64,000 nt of DNA from Neobacillus niacini (GTDB lineage: Bacteria; Bacillota; Bacilli; Bacillales; Cytobacillaceae), in assembly GCF_030817595.1 (NCBI RefSeq), contig NZ_JAUSZN010000001.1, positions 814,001-878,000 of the forward strand. Reading direction: 5' to 3'. Made by a program: the position numbers and the translations under genes. This document shows positions 1-9,293 of the stretch, in pieces. Numbering within the stretch: the first letter of the stretch is position 1; every line of letters begins with the position of its first letter. The notes below the pieces were generated by a model. That model was given only the letters and a program-made list of their open reading frames with translations, was not told the origin of the DNA and searched no databases.

Positions 1-669
1 GTGGGTCCTATTAAACTTCCCGTTAATCTTTACGGTGAAACAGTGGAGTTCAAATGGTACTGCTGGTTAAATTGTAATGAGGTTACAGAGGATTTCGAAA
101 GAATTATTGATAAATTATCCTCTTCGAACTTAGCTGAATTACAACAGTCAAGTGTCTTAGTTTATGGGGACTTTGAGTATGGAGAGGATGCGATTATTCG
201 TATGCATTCTATTTGTCATACGGGTGATATTTTTGGAAGTAAACGATGTGATTGCGGCTACCAGCTTAAAAAATCAATGAAAATGATTCAAGAACATGGA
301 ACAGGTGCCTTGTTCTATTTAGCTAACCACGAAGGAAGAGGTATTGGCTTGTTTAGTAAGGCAATGGCTTATGTACTTCAAGAGAACGGCTATGACACAG
401 TTGAGGCAAATGAAGGTCTTGGGTTTGTAGATGACTCCAGAAACTACAGTGACGCCATTCAAGTATTAAAGGCTATCCGTCAAAAACCGGTTACTTTAAT
501 GACAAACAATCCTAAAAAATTGAATGCTTTAAAAGAAGCTGGATTACAAGTTTCGGGCAGACAGCCGCTTTGGGGAGATATTTCCGAGTATAATGAGAAG
601 TATTTGCAGACAAAGATTAATAAGTCTGGACATCTAGAAGAGGACGAAGGGACTTGTCCAAATGACTAA
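1..669 (+). CDS. ribA: GTP cyclohydrolase II (RibA-like), possibly 5'-partial
   Basis: Opens the imidazole ring of GTP to give the diaminopyrimidine that starts riboflavin-type pathways. Visible are the zinc cysteines C72, C83 and C85 in the contexts SICHTG and RCDCG, an EGRGIGL loop, GYDTVEAN, and the catalytic D145/R147 in DDSRN; spacing matches the E. coli RibA ligands (C54, C65, C67). No DHBP synthase domain is fused in the visible part. The window opens on GTG, so the true start may lie upstream. The stop overlaps the ribD-like start by 8 nt, showing translational coupling. No ribB, ribE or ribH is seen, so the pair may feed a pathway other than plain riboflavin. Confidence 0.85.
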   Translation: MGPIKLPVNLYGETVEFKWYCWLNCNEVTEDFERIIDKLSSSNLAELQQSSVLVYGDFEYGEDAIIRMHSICHTGDIFGSKRCDCGYQLKKSMKMIQEHGTGALFYLANHEGRGIGLFSKAMAYVLQENGYDTVEANEGLGFVDDSRNYSDAIQVLKAIRQKPVTLMTNNPKKLNALKEAGLQVSGRQPLWGDISEYNEKYLQTKINKSGHLEEDEGTCPND

Positions 670-1765
670 TCATGAATTTTACATGGATTTAGCTCTAAAT
701 AATGCCCAGGCGATGAAGGGTCAGACTGACCCCAATCCGTTGGTTGGTTCTGTAATTGTTAATGATAACCGAATAGTAGGAATAGGTACTCACTTGAAGG
801 CTGGTGAACCGCATGCTGAGATCCACGCCATTCGAATGGCTGGTGAAAAAGCAAGAGGCGGAACCATTTATGTGACTCTTGAACCGTGCTCCCACCATGG
901 AAGGACTGGACCTTGTGCTGTAGCGATTGTCGAAGCAGGAATTAAAAAGGTTGTCATTGCAACCCTAGACCCGAATCCAGTTGTTTCAGGGAATGGTGTG
1001 AAAATTCTCGAGGATGCCGGTATCGAAGTGATTATTGGTGTACGTCAGGAAGAGTCACAAAGAATGAATGAAGTATTTAATAAGTTCATTGTAGAGAAAA
1101 CACCTTTTGTGACGTTGAAAGCAGGTATTACCCTAGATGGGAAAATTGCCACCCATTCGTTTGATAGTAAATGGATTACTTCTGAAGAAGCTCGAAACGA
1201 CGTCCATCACCTTCGAAATGAGAATATGGGGATTCTTGTTGGCGTTAACACGGTTATAAAGGATGATCCAGAGCTTACGACCCGGATACCAAATGGGAGG
1301 AATCCTATTCGAATCGTTTTGGATTCTACTTTAAGAATTCCATTAGAATCTAAGGTGCTGACGGATAACCTAGCCGAAACATGGATATTTACAAGCGAAA
1401 ATTATGATAAAGAAAAAGCCAGGGTATTAGAAAGTTCAGGAATTCCTATTTTTCCAACGAGCGGATCAAAGCATGTTAATCCAACCGAGGTCCTTCAAAT
1501 TTTGGGAGAGAAGCTTGTTTCCTCTGTATTAATCGAAGGAGGAGGCACGGTTAACTGGGCATTCCTTGAAAATAAATTAATTGATAAAGTAGTTTTATAT
1601 GTAGCGCCAAAAATTATTGGCGGCAGCAATGCTCCCTCGTTTTTAGCAGGGGCAGGGATGGATAAAATGAAAGATGCAATCCAATTAGCGGGCTTATCTG
1701 TCCAGCAAATTGGACCTGATTATAAATTCACTGGATATCCGATTTACTCACACGAGGGGCATTAA
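662..1765 (+). CDS. ribD: bifunctional pyrimidine deaminase/reductase (RibD-like)
   Basis: Deaminates and then reduces the GTP cyclohydrolase II product. The N-terminal deaminase domain (about residues 1-145) has the zinc motifs HAEIHAI and TLEPCSHHGRTGPC; the C-terminal reductase domain (about 146-367) has TLDGKIAT, GVNTVIKDDP and a GGG nucleotide loop. The 367-residue length is normal for RibD. It overlaps the upstream cyclohydrolase gene and is followed after 1 nt by a HAD phosphatase gene, so the three are probably one transcript. Assignment to the family is firm; whether the end product is riboflavin is not shown because the remaining rib genes are absent. Confidence 0.87.
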   Translation: MTNHEFYMDLALNNAQAMKGQTDPNPLVGSVIVNDNRIVGIGTHLKAGEPHAEIHAIRMAGEKARGGTIYVTLEPCSHHGRTGPCAVAIVEAGIKKVVIATLDPNPVVSGNGVKILEDAGIEVIIGVRQEESQRMNEVFNKFIVEKTPFVTLKAGITLDGKIATHSFDSKWITSEEARNDVHHLRNENMGILVGVNTVIKDDPELTTRIPNGRNPIRIVLDSTLRIPLESKVLTDNLAETWIFTSENYDKEKARVLESSGIPIFPTSGSKHVNPTEVLQILGEKLVSSVLIEGGGTVNWAFLENKLIDKVVLYVAPKIIGGSNAPSFLAGAGMDKMKDAIQLAGLSVQQIGPDYKFTGYPIYSHEGH

Positions 1766-1766
1766 G

Positions 1767-2339
1767 ATGAAATTTGGATTCGATATTGATGATACATTAA
1801 TCAACCTAAGAGAACATGCATTTACTATTTACAATAAGAAGCTAAACAAAAATGTACCATCTGAAGTATTCCATGCGTTAAAAAGAGTGGAAATTCATGA
1901 GCCTTTTGGTTTAAGTGATGAAGAGGGAAGTCAAATGTGGAAATCCTCATTAGATGAGATTTACTATACAGACTGTCCTCCTTTTCCAAATGCGGTTGAG
2001 ACATTACAAGAACTTGAAAGAAAAGGGCATGAAATCTATTACATAACCGCTCGGCCAAAAGAACATGGAGAACGGACGAAAAAATGGATGATTGAACAAG
2101 GGTTCCCTGTTCGGGATGACCGTTTTTTCTATGGAATGCTTGATCACGAAAAGGTCGAAATTATCAAAGAATTAGAGCTTGACTATTACTTTGATGATAA
2201 GGCTGAAGTTTTAGATACATTAACCCATGATTCCTTAAAAGTATTTATGAGAGATCAGTCTTATAATCGCCATCTACAATATCCCCGAATTTTAAATTGG
2301 ACGGACTTAAATGAAATTTTGAAAAAAGAGCTAGAATAG
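1767..2339 (+). CDS. HAD-superfamily nucleotidase/phosphatase (NT5C/YqfW type)
   Basis: A 190-residue HAD hydrolase. The nucleophile motif FDIDDTL stands at the N-terminus (about residues 4-10), ITAR supplies the motif II Thr, and a Lys in HEKVEIIKEL plus FDDKAEVL supply motifs III and IV. This resembles the 5'(3')-deoxyribonucleotidase-like proteins of Bacillus. The ATG at 1767 is 1 nt after the ribD stop, so co-translation is likely. In context it could remove the phosphate of the ribitylamino-pyrimidine intermediate, a step known to be done by HAD enzymes, but that is inference; nucleotide monophosphate hydrolysis is equally possible. Confidence 0.75.
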   Translation: MKFGFDIDDTLINLREHAFTIYNKKLNKNVPSEVFHALKRVEIHEPFGLSDEEGSQMWKSSLDEIYYTDCPPFPNAVETLQELERKGHEIYYITARPKEHGERTKKWMIEQGFPVRDDRFFYGMLDHEKVEIIKELELDYYFDDKAEVLDTLTHDSLKVFMRDQSYNRHLQYPRILNWTDLNEILKKELE

Positions 2340-2349
2340 TGAATTGAGC

Positions 2350-2379
2350 AGAAGGGCTAAATAGACCCTTCTGTTTTTT
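2350..2379 (+). terminator. rho-independent terminator of the rib-like operon
   Basis: A 7-bp stem AGAAGGG/CCCTTCT followed by a six-T run, 11 nt after the HAD stop codon. Confidence 0.85.
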
Positions 2380-2563
2380 GTTTTCCTTCAATTTTGGTGA
2401 TATCAAGAGAATTATTGCAAAAAATAGCAAAAATGATTAATGAGTACGTTTACATTCAATTTCACAAATTTGTCACAATCCTATATACTGTTTTTTGTTC
2501 ACAACGGACCCGACTTTCATGAGAGTTGAAAGTCAAAATAAAAAAAATAGAAAGAGGTGCTTC

Positions 2564-4042
2564 ATGAACCTTAACACAATTAAATATGAATGGTTCGGTA
2601 ATATTAAAGGAGATATACTATCCGGGATCGTGGTAGCAATGGCTTTAATTCCTGAGGCCATTGCCTTTTCGCTTATTGCAGGCGTTGACCCGATGATCGG
2701 TTTGTATGCGTCATTCTGTATAGCCGTTGTCATCGCCTTTGTCGGAGGAAGACCTGGAATGATTTCGGCAGCAACAGGTGCCACTGCCCTAGTAATGGTC
2801 ACGTTAGTCGCAGACTATGGGTTACAGTACTTACTAGCTGCAACTATCCTGACAGGAGTCATTCAAATCATAATGGGCGTACTCAAATTAGGGCGTCTAA
2901 TGAAATTTGTCCCGCGCTCCGTTATGATCGGCTTCGTAAATGCACTTGCCATCTTAATTTTTTCAGCACAATTAACACACTTTGTTGGTGAATCTTGGGC
3001 AATGTATGCCATGGTCGCAGGAGCTTTAGCGATTATTTATATTTTCCCTCGTTTTACAAAGGTTGTGCCATCTCCATTAGTAGCTATTATCACGATTACA
3101 GTCATTGCCGTTATGACAGGTAGCGGTGTTCGTACGATTGGAGATATGGGCGAATTGTCTCAAACCCTGCCATTTTTCTTAATTCCTGATATTCCGTTTA
3201 CGTTTGAAACATTACAAATCATTTTCCCTTATTCACTATCGATTGCCATCGTTGGTTTGGTTGAATCTTTGTTAACTGCTTCGATTGTCGACGATATGAC
3301 AGATACAACAAGTGACAAGAATAAGGAAGCAAGAGGACAGGGAATTGCAAATATCGTTTCAGGATTCTTCGGCGGTATGGCAGGCTGTGCGATGATTGGA
3401 CAGTCTGTCATTAATGTGAAATCCGGCGGCCGTGGAAGATTATCAGCGTTTGTGGCTGGTGTCTTTTTAATGGTGTTAATTATCCTGTTAAATGATTTCT
3501 TGGTGCAAATTCCAATGGCAGCATTAGTTGGAGTTATGTTCATGGTTTCGATCGGAACATTTGATTGGTCATCACTAAGAAACATCCACAAGACCCCTAT
3601 TTCCGATACAATCGTCATGATTGTAACGGTTGTGACAGTTCTTATGACCCATGACTTATCAAAAGGTGTTTTTGTTGGAATCTTATTAAGTGCGATTTTC
3701 TTCGCTTCCAAGATCTCGAAAGTAAAGGTAACAACTTTAGCTTCGAATGGCTCACATAAAAAAGTGTATAGTGTCACCGGTCAATTATTTTTTGCTTCTG
3801 TTACAGACTTTCTAGAAAGTTTTAACTACAATGAGGATGTCAATGAAGTAACGATTGATTTAACACAAGCACATTTATGGGATGATTCGGCTGTTGGCGC
3901 TATTGATAAGGTGGTCATTAAATACCACCAGAATGGTACGAAAGTAAAGTTAATCGGCCTGAATAAAGAGAGTAATAAATTAGTAGAAAAATTAGCAGTT
4001 CATAATAAACCAGGCGGTCTTGAAAAAGCTGTCGGTCATTAA
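2564..4042 (+). CDS. SulP-family anion permease with STAS domain
   Basis: Membrane permease of the SLC26/SulP family (sulfate, bicarbonate or similar anions). The start ATG at 2564 follows AAAGAGGTG. The hydrophobic core (about residues 15-390) carries the family patterns [14 protein letters not shown] and [11 protein letters not shown]; the last 90 or so residues form a cytoplasmic STAS domain with the DDSAVGAID segment. 492 residues is a usual length for short bacterial SulP proteins. It is monocistronic, between terminators. The substrate cannot be read from sequence. Selenate could in principle enter by a sulfate carrier, but nothing here shows it. Confidence 0.85.
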   Translation: MNLNTIKYEWFGNIKGDILSGIVVAMALIPEAIAFSLIAGVDPMIGLYASFCIAVVIAFVGGRPGMISAATGATALVMVTLVADYGLQYLLAATILTGVIQIIMGVLKLGRLMKFVPRSVMIGFVNALAILIFSAQLTHFVGESWAMYAMVAGALAIIYIFPRFTKVVPSPLVAIITITVIAVMTGSGVRTIGDMGELSQTLPFFLIPDIPFTFETLQIIFPYSLSIAIVGLVESLLTASIVDDMTDTTSDKNKEARGQGIANIVSGFFGGMAGCAMIGQSVINVKSGGRGRLSAFVAGVFLMVLIILLNDFLVQIPMAALVGVMFMVSIGTFDWSSLRNIHKTPISDTIVMIVTVVTVLMTHDLSKGVFVGILLSAIFFASKISKVKVTTLASNGSHKKVYSVTGQLFFASVTDFLESFNYNEDVNEVTIDLTQAHLWDDSAVGAIDKVVIKYHQNGTKVKLIGLNKESNKLVEKLAVHNKPGGLEKAVGH

Positions 4043-4052
4043 TAGATTTGAT

Positions 4053-4087
4053 AACACGCTGATGATATAGAATCAGCGTGTTTTTTT
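4053..4087 (+). terminator. terminator after the SulP gene
   Basis: An 11-bp perfect stem AACACGCTGAT/ATCAGCGTGTT with a T run. Confidence 0.9.
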
Positions 4088-4335
4088 ATCAAAATGTTAA
4101 TTCACAAAATCTCCATATGTTTCAATTATTACATCGATAGGATTCGACATGAACAGTTTGTATACCGTACCTGCTCATTACGATATTTTGTTTATTTTTG
4201 AAGGTAAAAAGGATTTTAGTCGAATATACATTTTACCCGTCGCAATTTATTAATGTGTTCCTTTTAGTACAGGTGCTACAATGAGGACAAATAAGTATTA
4301 CATATGCGAATGCGTCAATGAAAGAGGTGGTAGAA

Positions 4336-5490
4336 ATGACAAAAAAACAATGCATAGCCATGTTGTTAGCAGGAGGAAAAGGATCAAGACTAAAGGAATT
4401 AACTCGTAACGTAGCAAAGCCAGCAGTCCCGTTTGGAGGTAAATACCGAATCATAGATTTTGCACTCAGTAATTGTAAGAACTCTAGCATTGATACGGTT
4501 GGCATCCTAACTCAATATAAGCAGGAGACACTTCAGAATTATATAGAGAATGGAGAAAAATGGGGTCTAAATCGAAAAATTGGAGGAATCGCTATCCTTC
4601 AACCGAATCAAAGAGACAATAAAGAAAATAGCTATGAAGGAACTGCACATGCCGTATACGAGAACCTCCGATTTATTGAAAGTCAAAATCCAGAATATGT
4701 GCTCATCCTCTCGGGAGATCACATTTATAAAATGGATTACAGTCATATGATTAATGAGCATAAACGATCTGGTGCTGACGTAACGATTTCCGTTATCCAA
4801 GTCCCATGGAGTGAAGCCAGCAGATTCGGAATTATGAATATTGATTCAAAGACAAATCAGATTACCGAGTTTGAAGAAAAGCCAGTTTATCCAAAGTCTA
4901 ATCTTGCTTCTATGGGAATCTATTTATTTAACTGGCCTATTCTGAAGGAATTTCTCGAAAAAGAAGAAAACAATCCATTTTCCTCCAAAGATTTTGGCAA
5001 AGACGTGATCCCCTCTATGCTTCAAGAAAACTGCCATCTACATGCCTATCACTTCAACGGTTATTGGAAGGATGTTGGAACCGTCCAAAGCTTTTGGGAA
5101 GCCCATATGGATCTTCTATCGGTAAACACGAATCCAATTTTAAAAAATGAAGAATGGATTATTTATACGAACGGAATTAGCCAGCCACCCATGTATTTAG
5201 ATGGAAAAGCCTCCTTACACCAATCGATTATAAGTGAAGGCTGCAAGGTTTATGGAGAGGTTGAAAATTCTGTATTATTTTATGGCGTAATAGTTGGTAA
5301 AGGGGCGATCATAAAGGATTCTGTTATTTTACCTAATACCATAATAGGGGAAAATGCAGAGATTTATCGCTCTGTAGTTGGAAGTGGAAGTTTGATTGCC
5401 GCTAATTCTAAGGTGGGAGATTCAACACCATTTAGTGACATTACTCTTATTGGCGATAACGAAACCATTCAACCTTTGGTTTATAAATAA
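4336..5490 (+). CDS. glgC: glucose-1-phosphate adenylyltransferase, orphan
   Basis: Makes ADP-glucose from glucose-1-phosphate and ATP for glycogen synthesis. The nucleotidyltransferase domain begins [10 protein letters not shown], followed by [24 protein letters not shown] and FEEKP. The C-terminal part (about 290-384) is a left-handed beta-helix of hexapeptide repeats. 384 residues is normal. Start chosen at 4336 because AAAGAGGTGG lies just upstream; an in-frame ATG at 4318 would contain that site. No glgB, glgD, glgA or glgP is adjacent, unlike the usual glg operon. Nothing else in the window supports glycogen storage, so it may be a second copy. Confidence 0.88.
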   Translation: MTKKQCIAMLLAGGKGSRLKELTRNVAKPAVPFGGKYRIIDFALSNCKNSSIDTVGILTQYKQETLQNYIENGEKWGLNRKIGGIAILQPNQRDNKENSYEGTAHAVYENLRFIESQNPEYVLILSGDHIYKMDYSHMINEHKRSGADVTISVIQVPWSEASRFGIMNIDSKTNQITEFEEKPVYPKSNLASMGIYLFNWPILKEFLEKEENNPFSSKDFGKDVIPSMLQENCHLHAYHFNGYWKDVGTVQSFWEAHMDLLSVNTNPILKNEEWIIYTNGISQPPMYLDGKASLHQSIISEGCKVYGEVENSVLFYGVIVGKGAIIKDSVILPNTIIGENAEIYRSVVGSGSLIAANSKVGDSTPFSDITLIGDNETIQPLVYK

Positions 5491-5495
5491 AGATT

Positions 5496-5524
5496 AAAGC
5501 GAAATCTACGAAGATTTCGCTTTT
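5496..5524 (+). terminator. terminator after glgC
   Basis: An 11-bp stem AAAGCGAAATC/GATTTCGCTTT ending in T. Confidence 0.85.
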
Positions 5525-5704
5525 ATATTTGAGGTTTTTAGGAAATTAACACATCTCATTCGTTTATCTACACAAATTTTGAATATATCAACACATGTCT
5601 GGCATTTATCCATAGACTTTTACTGGGGATGTACACATTTTCTTAGGATTTCTACAATTTATGTTCAAAACGTTATTGACTAACATGAGAACATGTATTA
5701 CGAT

Positions 5705-5722
5705 TATCTCATATTAAAGATA
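5705..5722. promoter_or_regulatory. MhqR-type operator upstream of mhqR
   Basis: TATCT-N8-AGATA, the same 18-bp geometry as the perfect palindrome at 6196. It lies 32 nt before the mhqR start and suggests autoregulation. The B. subtilis MhqR box as I recall it has the same TATCTCGA half site. Confidence 0.65.
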
Positions 5723-5753
5723 TCTTAATTCAAAATGTTTAGGCGGTGATTAA

Positions 5754-6182
5754 ATGGAGTACAAATGCACTAACCAGCCATTTTTGTTAATGATGCAAAC
5801 TTCAAAGGCTATTCAAGAACGCATTAGAGATGAAATGTTGAATTACAAATTGAGTGTTACCGAATTTTCCGTTTTAGAAGTACATTTTTTACAAGGAAAA
5901 CAAAACATTCAGCAGATAGGAAATCGCATACTAATATCAAGTGGTTCAATGACATATGTTATTGATAAATTAGAAAAAAGAGGCTTGTTGAGTCGAAATG
6001 ATTGTCCTGAAGATCGCCGAATCATACATGTTACATTAACTGATGATGGATTCCAGTTGATGAAGGAAATCATGCCCAAACATCAGGAATTGGTCGATCA
6101 TATATTTCATTCGTTGGGGGATAAAGAAGCAGAAACAATTGTTTCGCTTCTAAAAAAAGTGCAAAGTAGAGTAAAGGGTTAA
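5754..6182 (+). CDS. mhqR: MarR-family repressor, MhqR-like
   Basis: A 142-residue winged-helix regulator of the MarR family. The recognition helix and wing region reads NRILISSGSMTYVIDKLE followed by RGLLSR, with the DRR element of the wing (CPEDRRIIHV). B. subtilis MhqR represses quinone-detoxification genes (doxX, glyoxalase-type dioxygenases, carboxylesterase), and exactly those gene types follow here. Three copies of an 18-bp TATCT-N8-AGATA site sit before this gene, before doxX and before the first dioxygenase. The name rests on this context as much as on sequence. Strong GGCGGTGAT ribosome site. Confidence 0.8.
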   Translation: MEYKCTNQPFLLMMQTSKAIQERIRDEMLNYKLSVTEFSVLEVHFLQGKQNIQQIGNRILISSGSMTYVIDKLEKRGLLSRNDCPEDRRIIHVTLTDDGFQLMKEIMPKHQELVDHIFHSLGDKEAETIVSLLKKVQSRVKG

Positions 6183-6195
6183 TTTTTTTGATAAA

Positions 6196-6213
6196 TATCT
6201 CGATTTCGAGATA
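6196..6213. promoter_or_regulatory. MhqR-type operator, perfect palindrome
   Basis: TATCTCGATTTCGAGATA: two perfect 8-bp arms around TT, lying in the gap between mhqR and the doxX gene. It implies that doxX is controlled separately from the regulator. Confidence 0.8.
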
Positions 6214-6235
6214 AAATATTAGGAGGAAATAAATA

Positions 6236-6634
6236 ATGATAAATGTAGGATTGTTATTAATTAGATTGGTAATTGGTGCTTTATTTATAGGTCATGGTGC
6301 ACAAAAATTGTTTGGCTGGTTCGGAGGTTATGGTATAAAAGGAACCGGTGGTTGGTTCGAATCGATTGGAATTAAACCAGGTGTCACAATGGCGATTATG
6401 GCTGGATTAGCTGAGTTGATTGGTGGTATCTTATTCGCTTTAGGACTTCTTATTCCGCTAGCAGGAATTTTGATAGCCGGTACGATGGTGATGGCAATTA
6501 TTAAAGTGCATGCAGTAAATGGATTATGGGCAACACAAAATGGGTATGAATTTAACTTAACACTACTTGTGGTGGCTATCGGTGTTGCTTTAATTGGACC
6601 AGGACAATTTGCTATAGATTATTTTTTATTCTAA
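6236..6634 (+). CDS. mhqP: DoxX-family membrane protein (MhqP-like)
   Basis: A 132-residue integral membrane protein with four hydrophobic segments. The DoxX signature is seen in GHGAQKLFGWFGGYG near residue 20 and GLAELIGGILFALGLL in the middle. Family members accompany quinone and thiol-stress enzymes. It has an AGGAGG ribosome site and a perfect operator palindrome 23 nt upstream of the start. The position between mhqR and the dioxygenase matches the composition of the B. subtilis mhqNOP operon, where MhqP is the DoxX protein. Its biochemical role is not known. Confidence 0.82.
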   Translation: MINVGLLLIRLVIGALFIGHGAQKLFGWFGGYGIKGTGGWFESIGIKPGVTMAIMAGLAELIGGILFALGLLIPLAGILIAGTMVMAIIKVHAVNGLWATQNGYEFNLTLLVVAIGVALIGPGQFAIDYFLF

Positions 6635-6636
6635 AA

Positions 6637-6654
6637 TATCTCGATTTAAAGATT
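6637..6654. promoter_or_regulatory. MhqR-type operator before mhqO
   Basis: TATCT-N8-AGATT with CGATTT in the spacer: one mismatch from the palindrome at 6196. It lies 98 nt before the dioxygenase start. Confidence 0.6.
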
Positions 6655-6751
6655 CTTAAATCTAAGTAATAAAATGCGATAAAACTAATCAATAGGGTAA
6701 AATAAATTATCAAATAAATTTAGATCAATTTCAATAAAAAGGAGAAAATAA

Positions 6752-7690
6752 ATGATTAAACAAACAATGGGTATTCACCATATCACTGCAATCGTGGGCC
6801 ATCCACAGGAGAATGTAGATTTCTATGCTGGTGTTTTAGGATTACGCTTAGTAAAACAAACAGTCAATTTTGATGATCCAGGTACGTATCATCTTTACTT
6901 CGGGAATGAAGGTGGTAAACCAGGAACCATTATTACCTTTTTCCCTTGGGCAGGTGCACGTCAAGGAAGAATCGGCGATGGTCAAGTAGGGGTAACCTCT
7001 TACGTAGTCCCAAAAGGTTCTTTTGGATTTTGGAAAAAGCGACTAGAAAAGTTCAATGTACCATATACAGAAATGGGACGATTTGGAGAGGAATATTTGG
7101 AATTCGATGATCCACATGGACTTCATTTGGAACTTGTAGAAAGAGAAGAAGGGGAAGTCAATTCGTGGAGTTTCGGCGACGTAACCCCTGAAGTAGCAAT
7201 TAAAGGATTTGGGGGCGCAACGTTATTATCAACTCAGCCTGACAAAACAGCGGAATTGCTTGAAAAGGTGATGGGCCTAAAACTTGTCGGTAAAGAAGAA
7301 GATATCGTTCGTTTTCGTTCATCAGCTGATATCGGTAATGTGATTGACCTAAAATTATCTCCAGTTGGCCGAGGAAGTATGGGTGTTGGAACCGTCCATC
7401 ATATTGCTTGGAGGGCGATTGATGACCAAGACCAACTGGATTGGCAAAAGTATGTTGCAGCAAATGGATATGGTGTCACTCCGGTTCAGGATAGGAACTA
7501 CTTTAATGCCATTTATTTTAGAGAGCATGGCGAAATCCTTTTTGAAATCGCCACAGATCCCCCAGGGTTTGCCCATGATGAAACACAGGGTACAATGGGT
7601 GAAAAATTAATGCTGCCAGAACAGTATGAGCCTCATAGAGGACAGATTGAAAAAGGTTTGCTACCATTTGAAGTAAGAGAATTAGACTAA
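6752..7690 (+). CDS. mhqO: ring-cleaving dioxygenase, VOC superfamily (MhqO/MhqE-like)
   Basis: A 312-residue double vicinal-oxygen-chelate protein expected to open the ring of hydroquinone or catechol-type compounds with a bound metal. The N-terminal module begins with GIHHITAIVG and ends in LHLELVER; the C-terminal module carries GTVHHIAWRA and ILFEIATDPPG. These give the His/His/Glu metal set of VOC dioxygenases. Length matches MhqO/MhqE of B. subtilis. Preceded by an operator-like site and AAGGAG. A frameshifted paralogue follows at 8341. Function is by family and context. Confidence 0.83.
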   Translation: MIKQTMGIHHITAIVGHPQENVDFYAGVLGLRLVKQTVNFDDPGTYHLYFGNEGGKPGTIITFFPWAGARQGRIGDGQVGVTSYVVPKGSFGFWKKRLEKFNVPYTEMGRFGEEYLEFDDPHGLHLELVEREEGEVNSWSFGDVTPEVAIKGFGGATLLSTQPDKTAELLEKVMGLKLVGKEEDIVRFRSSADIGNVIDLKLSPVGRGSMGVGTVHHIAWRAIDDQDQLDWQKYVAANGYGVTPVQDRNYFNAIYFREHGEILFEIATDPPGFAHDETQGTMGEKLMLPEQYEPHRGQIEKGLLPFEVRELD

Positions 7691-7705
7691 GAGGAGTGAT
7701 TTCTT

Positions 7706-8314
7706 TTGCTTTCAATTGATCCTTCAAAAAATACCGAACGAGAAAATTATAAATTTTTAATCGGTAGTATTGTTCCTAGACCCATCGCATTTGTTACCAC
7801 TTTGTCTGGCAAGGGGATTTTAAATGGGGCTCCGTTTAGTTATTTTAATATTGTTTCATCCAACCCTCCAATGATTTCTTTGGCGATACAGCGCTCTCGT
7901 GGAAGACAGAAGGACACAGCGAGAAACATTATTGAGTCAAAAGAGTTTGTCGTTCATATTGTGGATGAAAACAATGTTGAAAAAATCAATCAAACTGCTG
8001 CTAGTTTACCGCCTAATCAAAGTGAAATTGAGTTAGCAAAACTAACACCTGTAGAAAGCGTAAAAATTTCAGTTCCGGGTGTAAGTGAAGCAAAAATTCG
8101 AATGGAGTGTACGTTAGAACATTCGCTCGAACTAGGAGGGACGGATACTCCGGGATGTGACCTAATCATTGGTAAAATTGTTCAATTTCATATAGAGGAA
8201 GATATCTACGAAAAAGGTAGAATTGATCCGATTGGTTTAGGAGCTGTAAGCAGATTGGCTGGTACGAATTATGCAAAAATTGGTGAAATATTTTCAATAG
8301 AACGGCCTAAATGA
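7706..8314 (+). CDS. flavin reductase-like FMN-binding split-barrel protein
   Basis: A 202-residue flavoprotein of the flavin reductase/DIM6-NTAB type. The N-terminal segment FLIGSIVPRPIAFVTT and the FSYFNIVSSNPP motif are typical of the FMN-binding split barrel. The start is TTG at 7706, spaced from GAGGAGTGA; no better ATG exists in frame. It sits 15 nt after the first dioxygenase gene and 26 nt before the second, so it is almost surely in the same transcript. It may supply reduced flavin or reduce a quinone; the substrate is unknown. Confidence 0.75.
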   Translation: MLSIDPSKNTERENYKFLIGSIVPRPIAFVTTLSGKGILNGAPFSYFNIVSSNPPMISLAIQRSRGRQKDTARNIIESKEFVVHIVDENNVEKINQTAASLPPNQSEIELAKLTPVESVKISVPGVSEAKIRMECTLEHSLELGGTDTPGCDLIIGKIVQFHIEEDIYEKGRIDPIGLGAVSRLAGTNYAKIGEIFSIERPK

Positions 8315-8340
8315 TTCCTTTTGAAATGGAGAGGATAAGG

Positions 8341-9293
8341 GTGCAAAAAACAGCAGGTATTCATCATATCACAGCGATGGTAAACGATGCTCAAAGAACT
8401 ATTGACTTTTATGCTGGTGTTCTGGGGTTAAGGCTTGTAAAAAAACGATAAATTTTGACCGACCAGAAGTCTATCATCTATATTTTGGAAATGATACAGG
8501 AGAGCCTGGAACAGTTATTACCTTTTTTCCATGGACTAATCAGTTAAAAGGCCGCATAGGTACTGGGCAGGTTGGAGTGACAAGCTATATTATACCACCT
8601 GGTTCCTATCCATTTTGGGAGAATCGATTACAAAATTTTAATATTGAGTATTCTTCATCCTTTCGTTTTGGTGAAGGATACTTGAGCTTCACAGATCCAG
8701 ATGGACTAAAAATCGAATTGGTTGAGAGAAATGAAGGATCACGTAATACATGGGAATTCGGAGGAATCACAAAAGAGTATGCAATAAAAGGGTTGGCCGG
8801 TGCTGTTCTTTTTTCTGCTCAGCCACATAAAACGGCTGATGTTCTTGAGAATGTATTGGGACTTACATGTATAGGACAAGAGAATGAATTTCTTAGATTT
8901 AAATCCGAAGCAGGTAATACCATTGATATTAAGCTAAATCCTTCAGTCCGTGGTCTAATGGAGGCAGGAACGGTTCACCATATTGCATGGAGAGCAAGGA
9001 ATGAAGAGGATCATGTCAGGTGGAGAACACGCATCCAGGACAAGGGATATTATCCTACTGAAATTCTTGATCGGAACTATTTCAAAGCACTTTATTTTCA
9101 TGAAGAAGGCGGCATCTTGTTTGAAATAGCAACCGATCCACCAGGCTTTATGATCGATGAATCAGCCGCTGAACTTGGAAAAAATCTTATGTTACCATCA
9201 TGGTTAGAATCAAAACGAGATGAATTAAATGAAACCTTACCGCCTGTGGTGGTTCGAGTTTTAAAGGGGGATAATGATGAAACACATATTTAA
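8341..9293 (+). pseudogene. second ring-cleaving dioxygenase, frameshifted in an A7 tract
   Basis: A paralogue of the gene at 6752. The reading frame opens at GTG 8341 (GGAGAGG upstream) with AGIHHITAMVND and FYAGVLGLRLVKK, then hits TAA after GTA AAA AAA CGA at about 8438-8449. One extra base in the A7 run restores INFDRPEVYHLYFG and an open frame to 9293, with GTVHHIAWRA and ILFEIATDPPG intact. The slip point is A AAA AAA C in the zero frame, a sequence prone to -1 slippage of ribosome or polymerase. A plain inactivating deletion, programmed slippage and a sequencing error cannot be told apart. The stop is TAA, so selenocysteine is not the explanation. Confidence 0.8.

Noticed and set aside
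3229..3777. Long antisense ORF (182 codons) within the SulP gene
   Set aside because: Shadow of a highly regular membrane-protein frame; no ribosome site and no domain.
8441..8449. Selenocysteine or other recoding at the dioxygenase break
   Set aside because: The codon is TAA in a shifted frame, so Sec cannot apply; only a slip or an indel fits.
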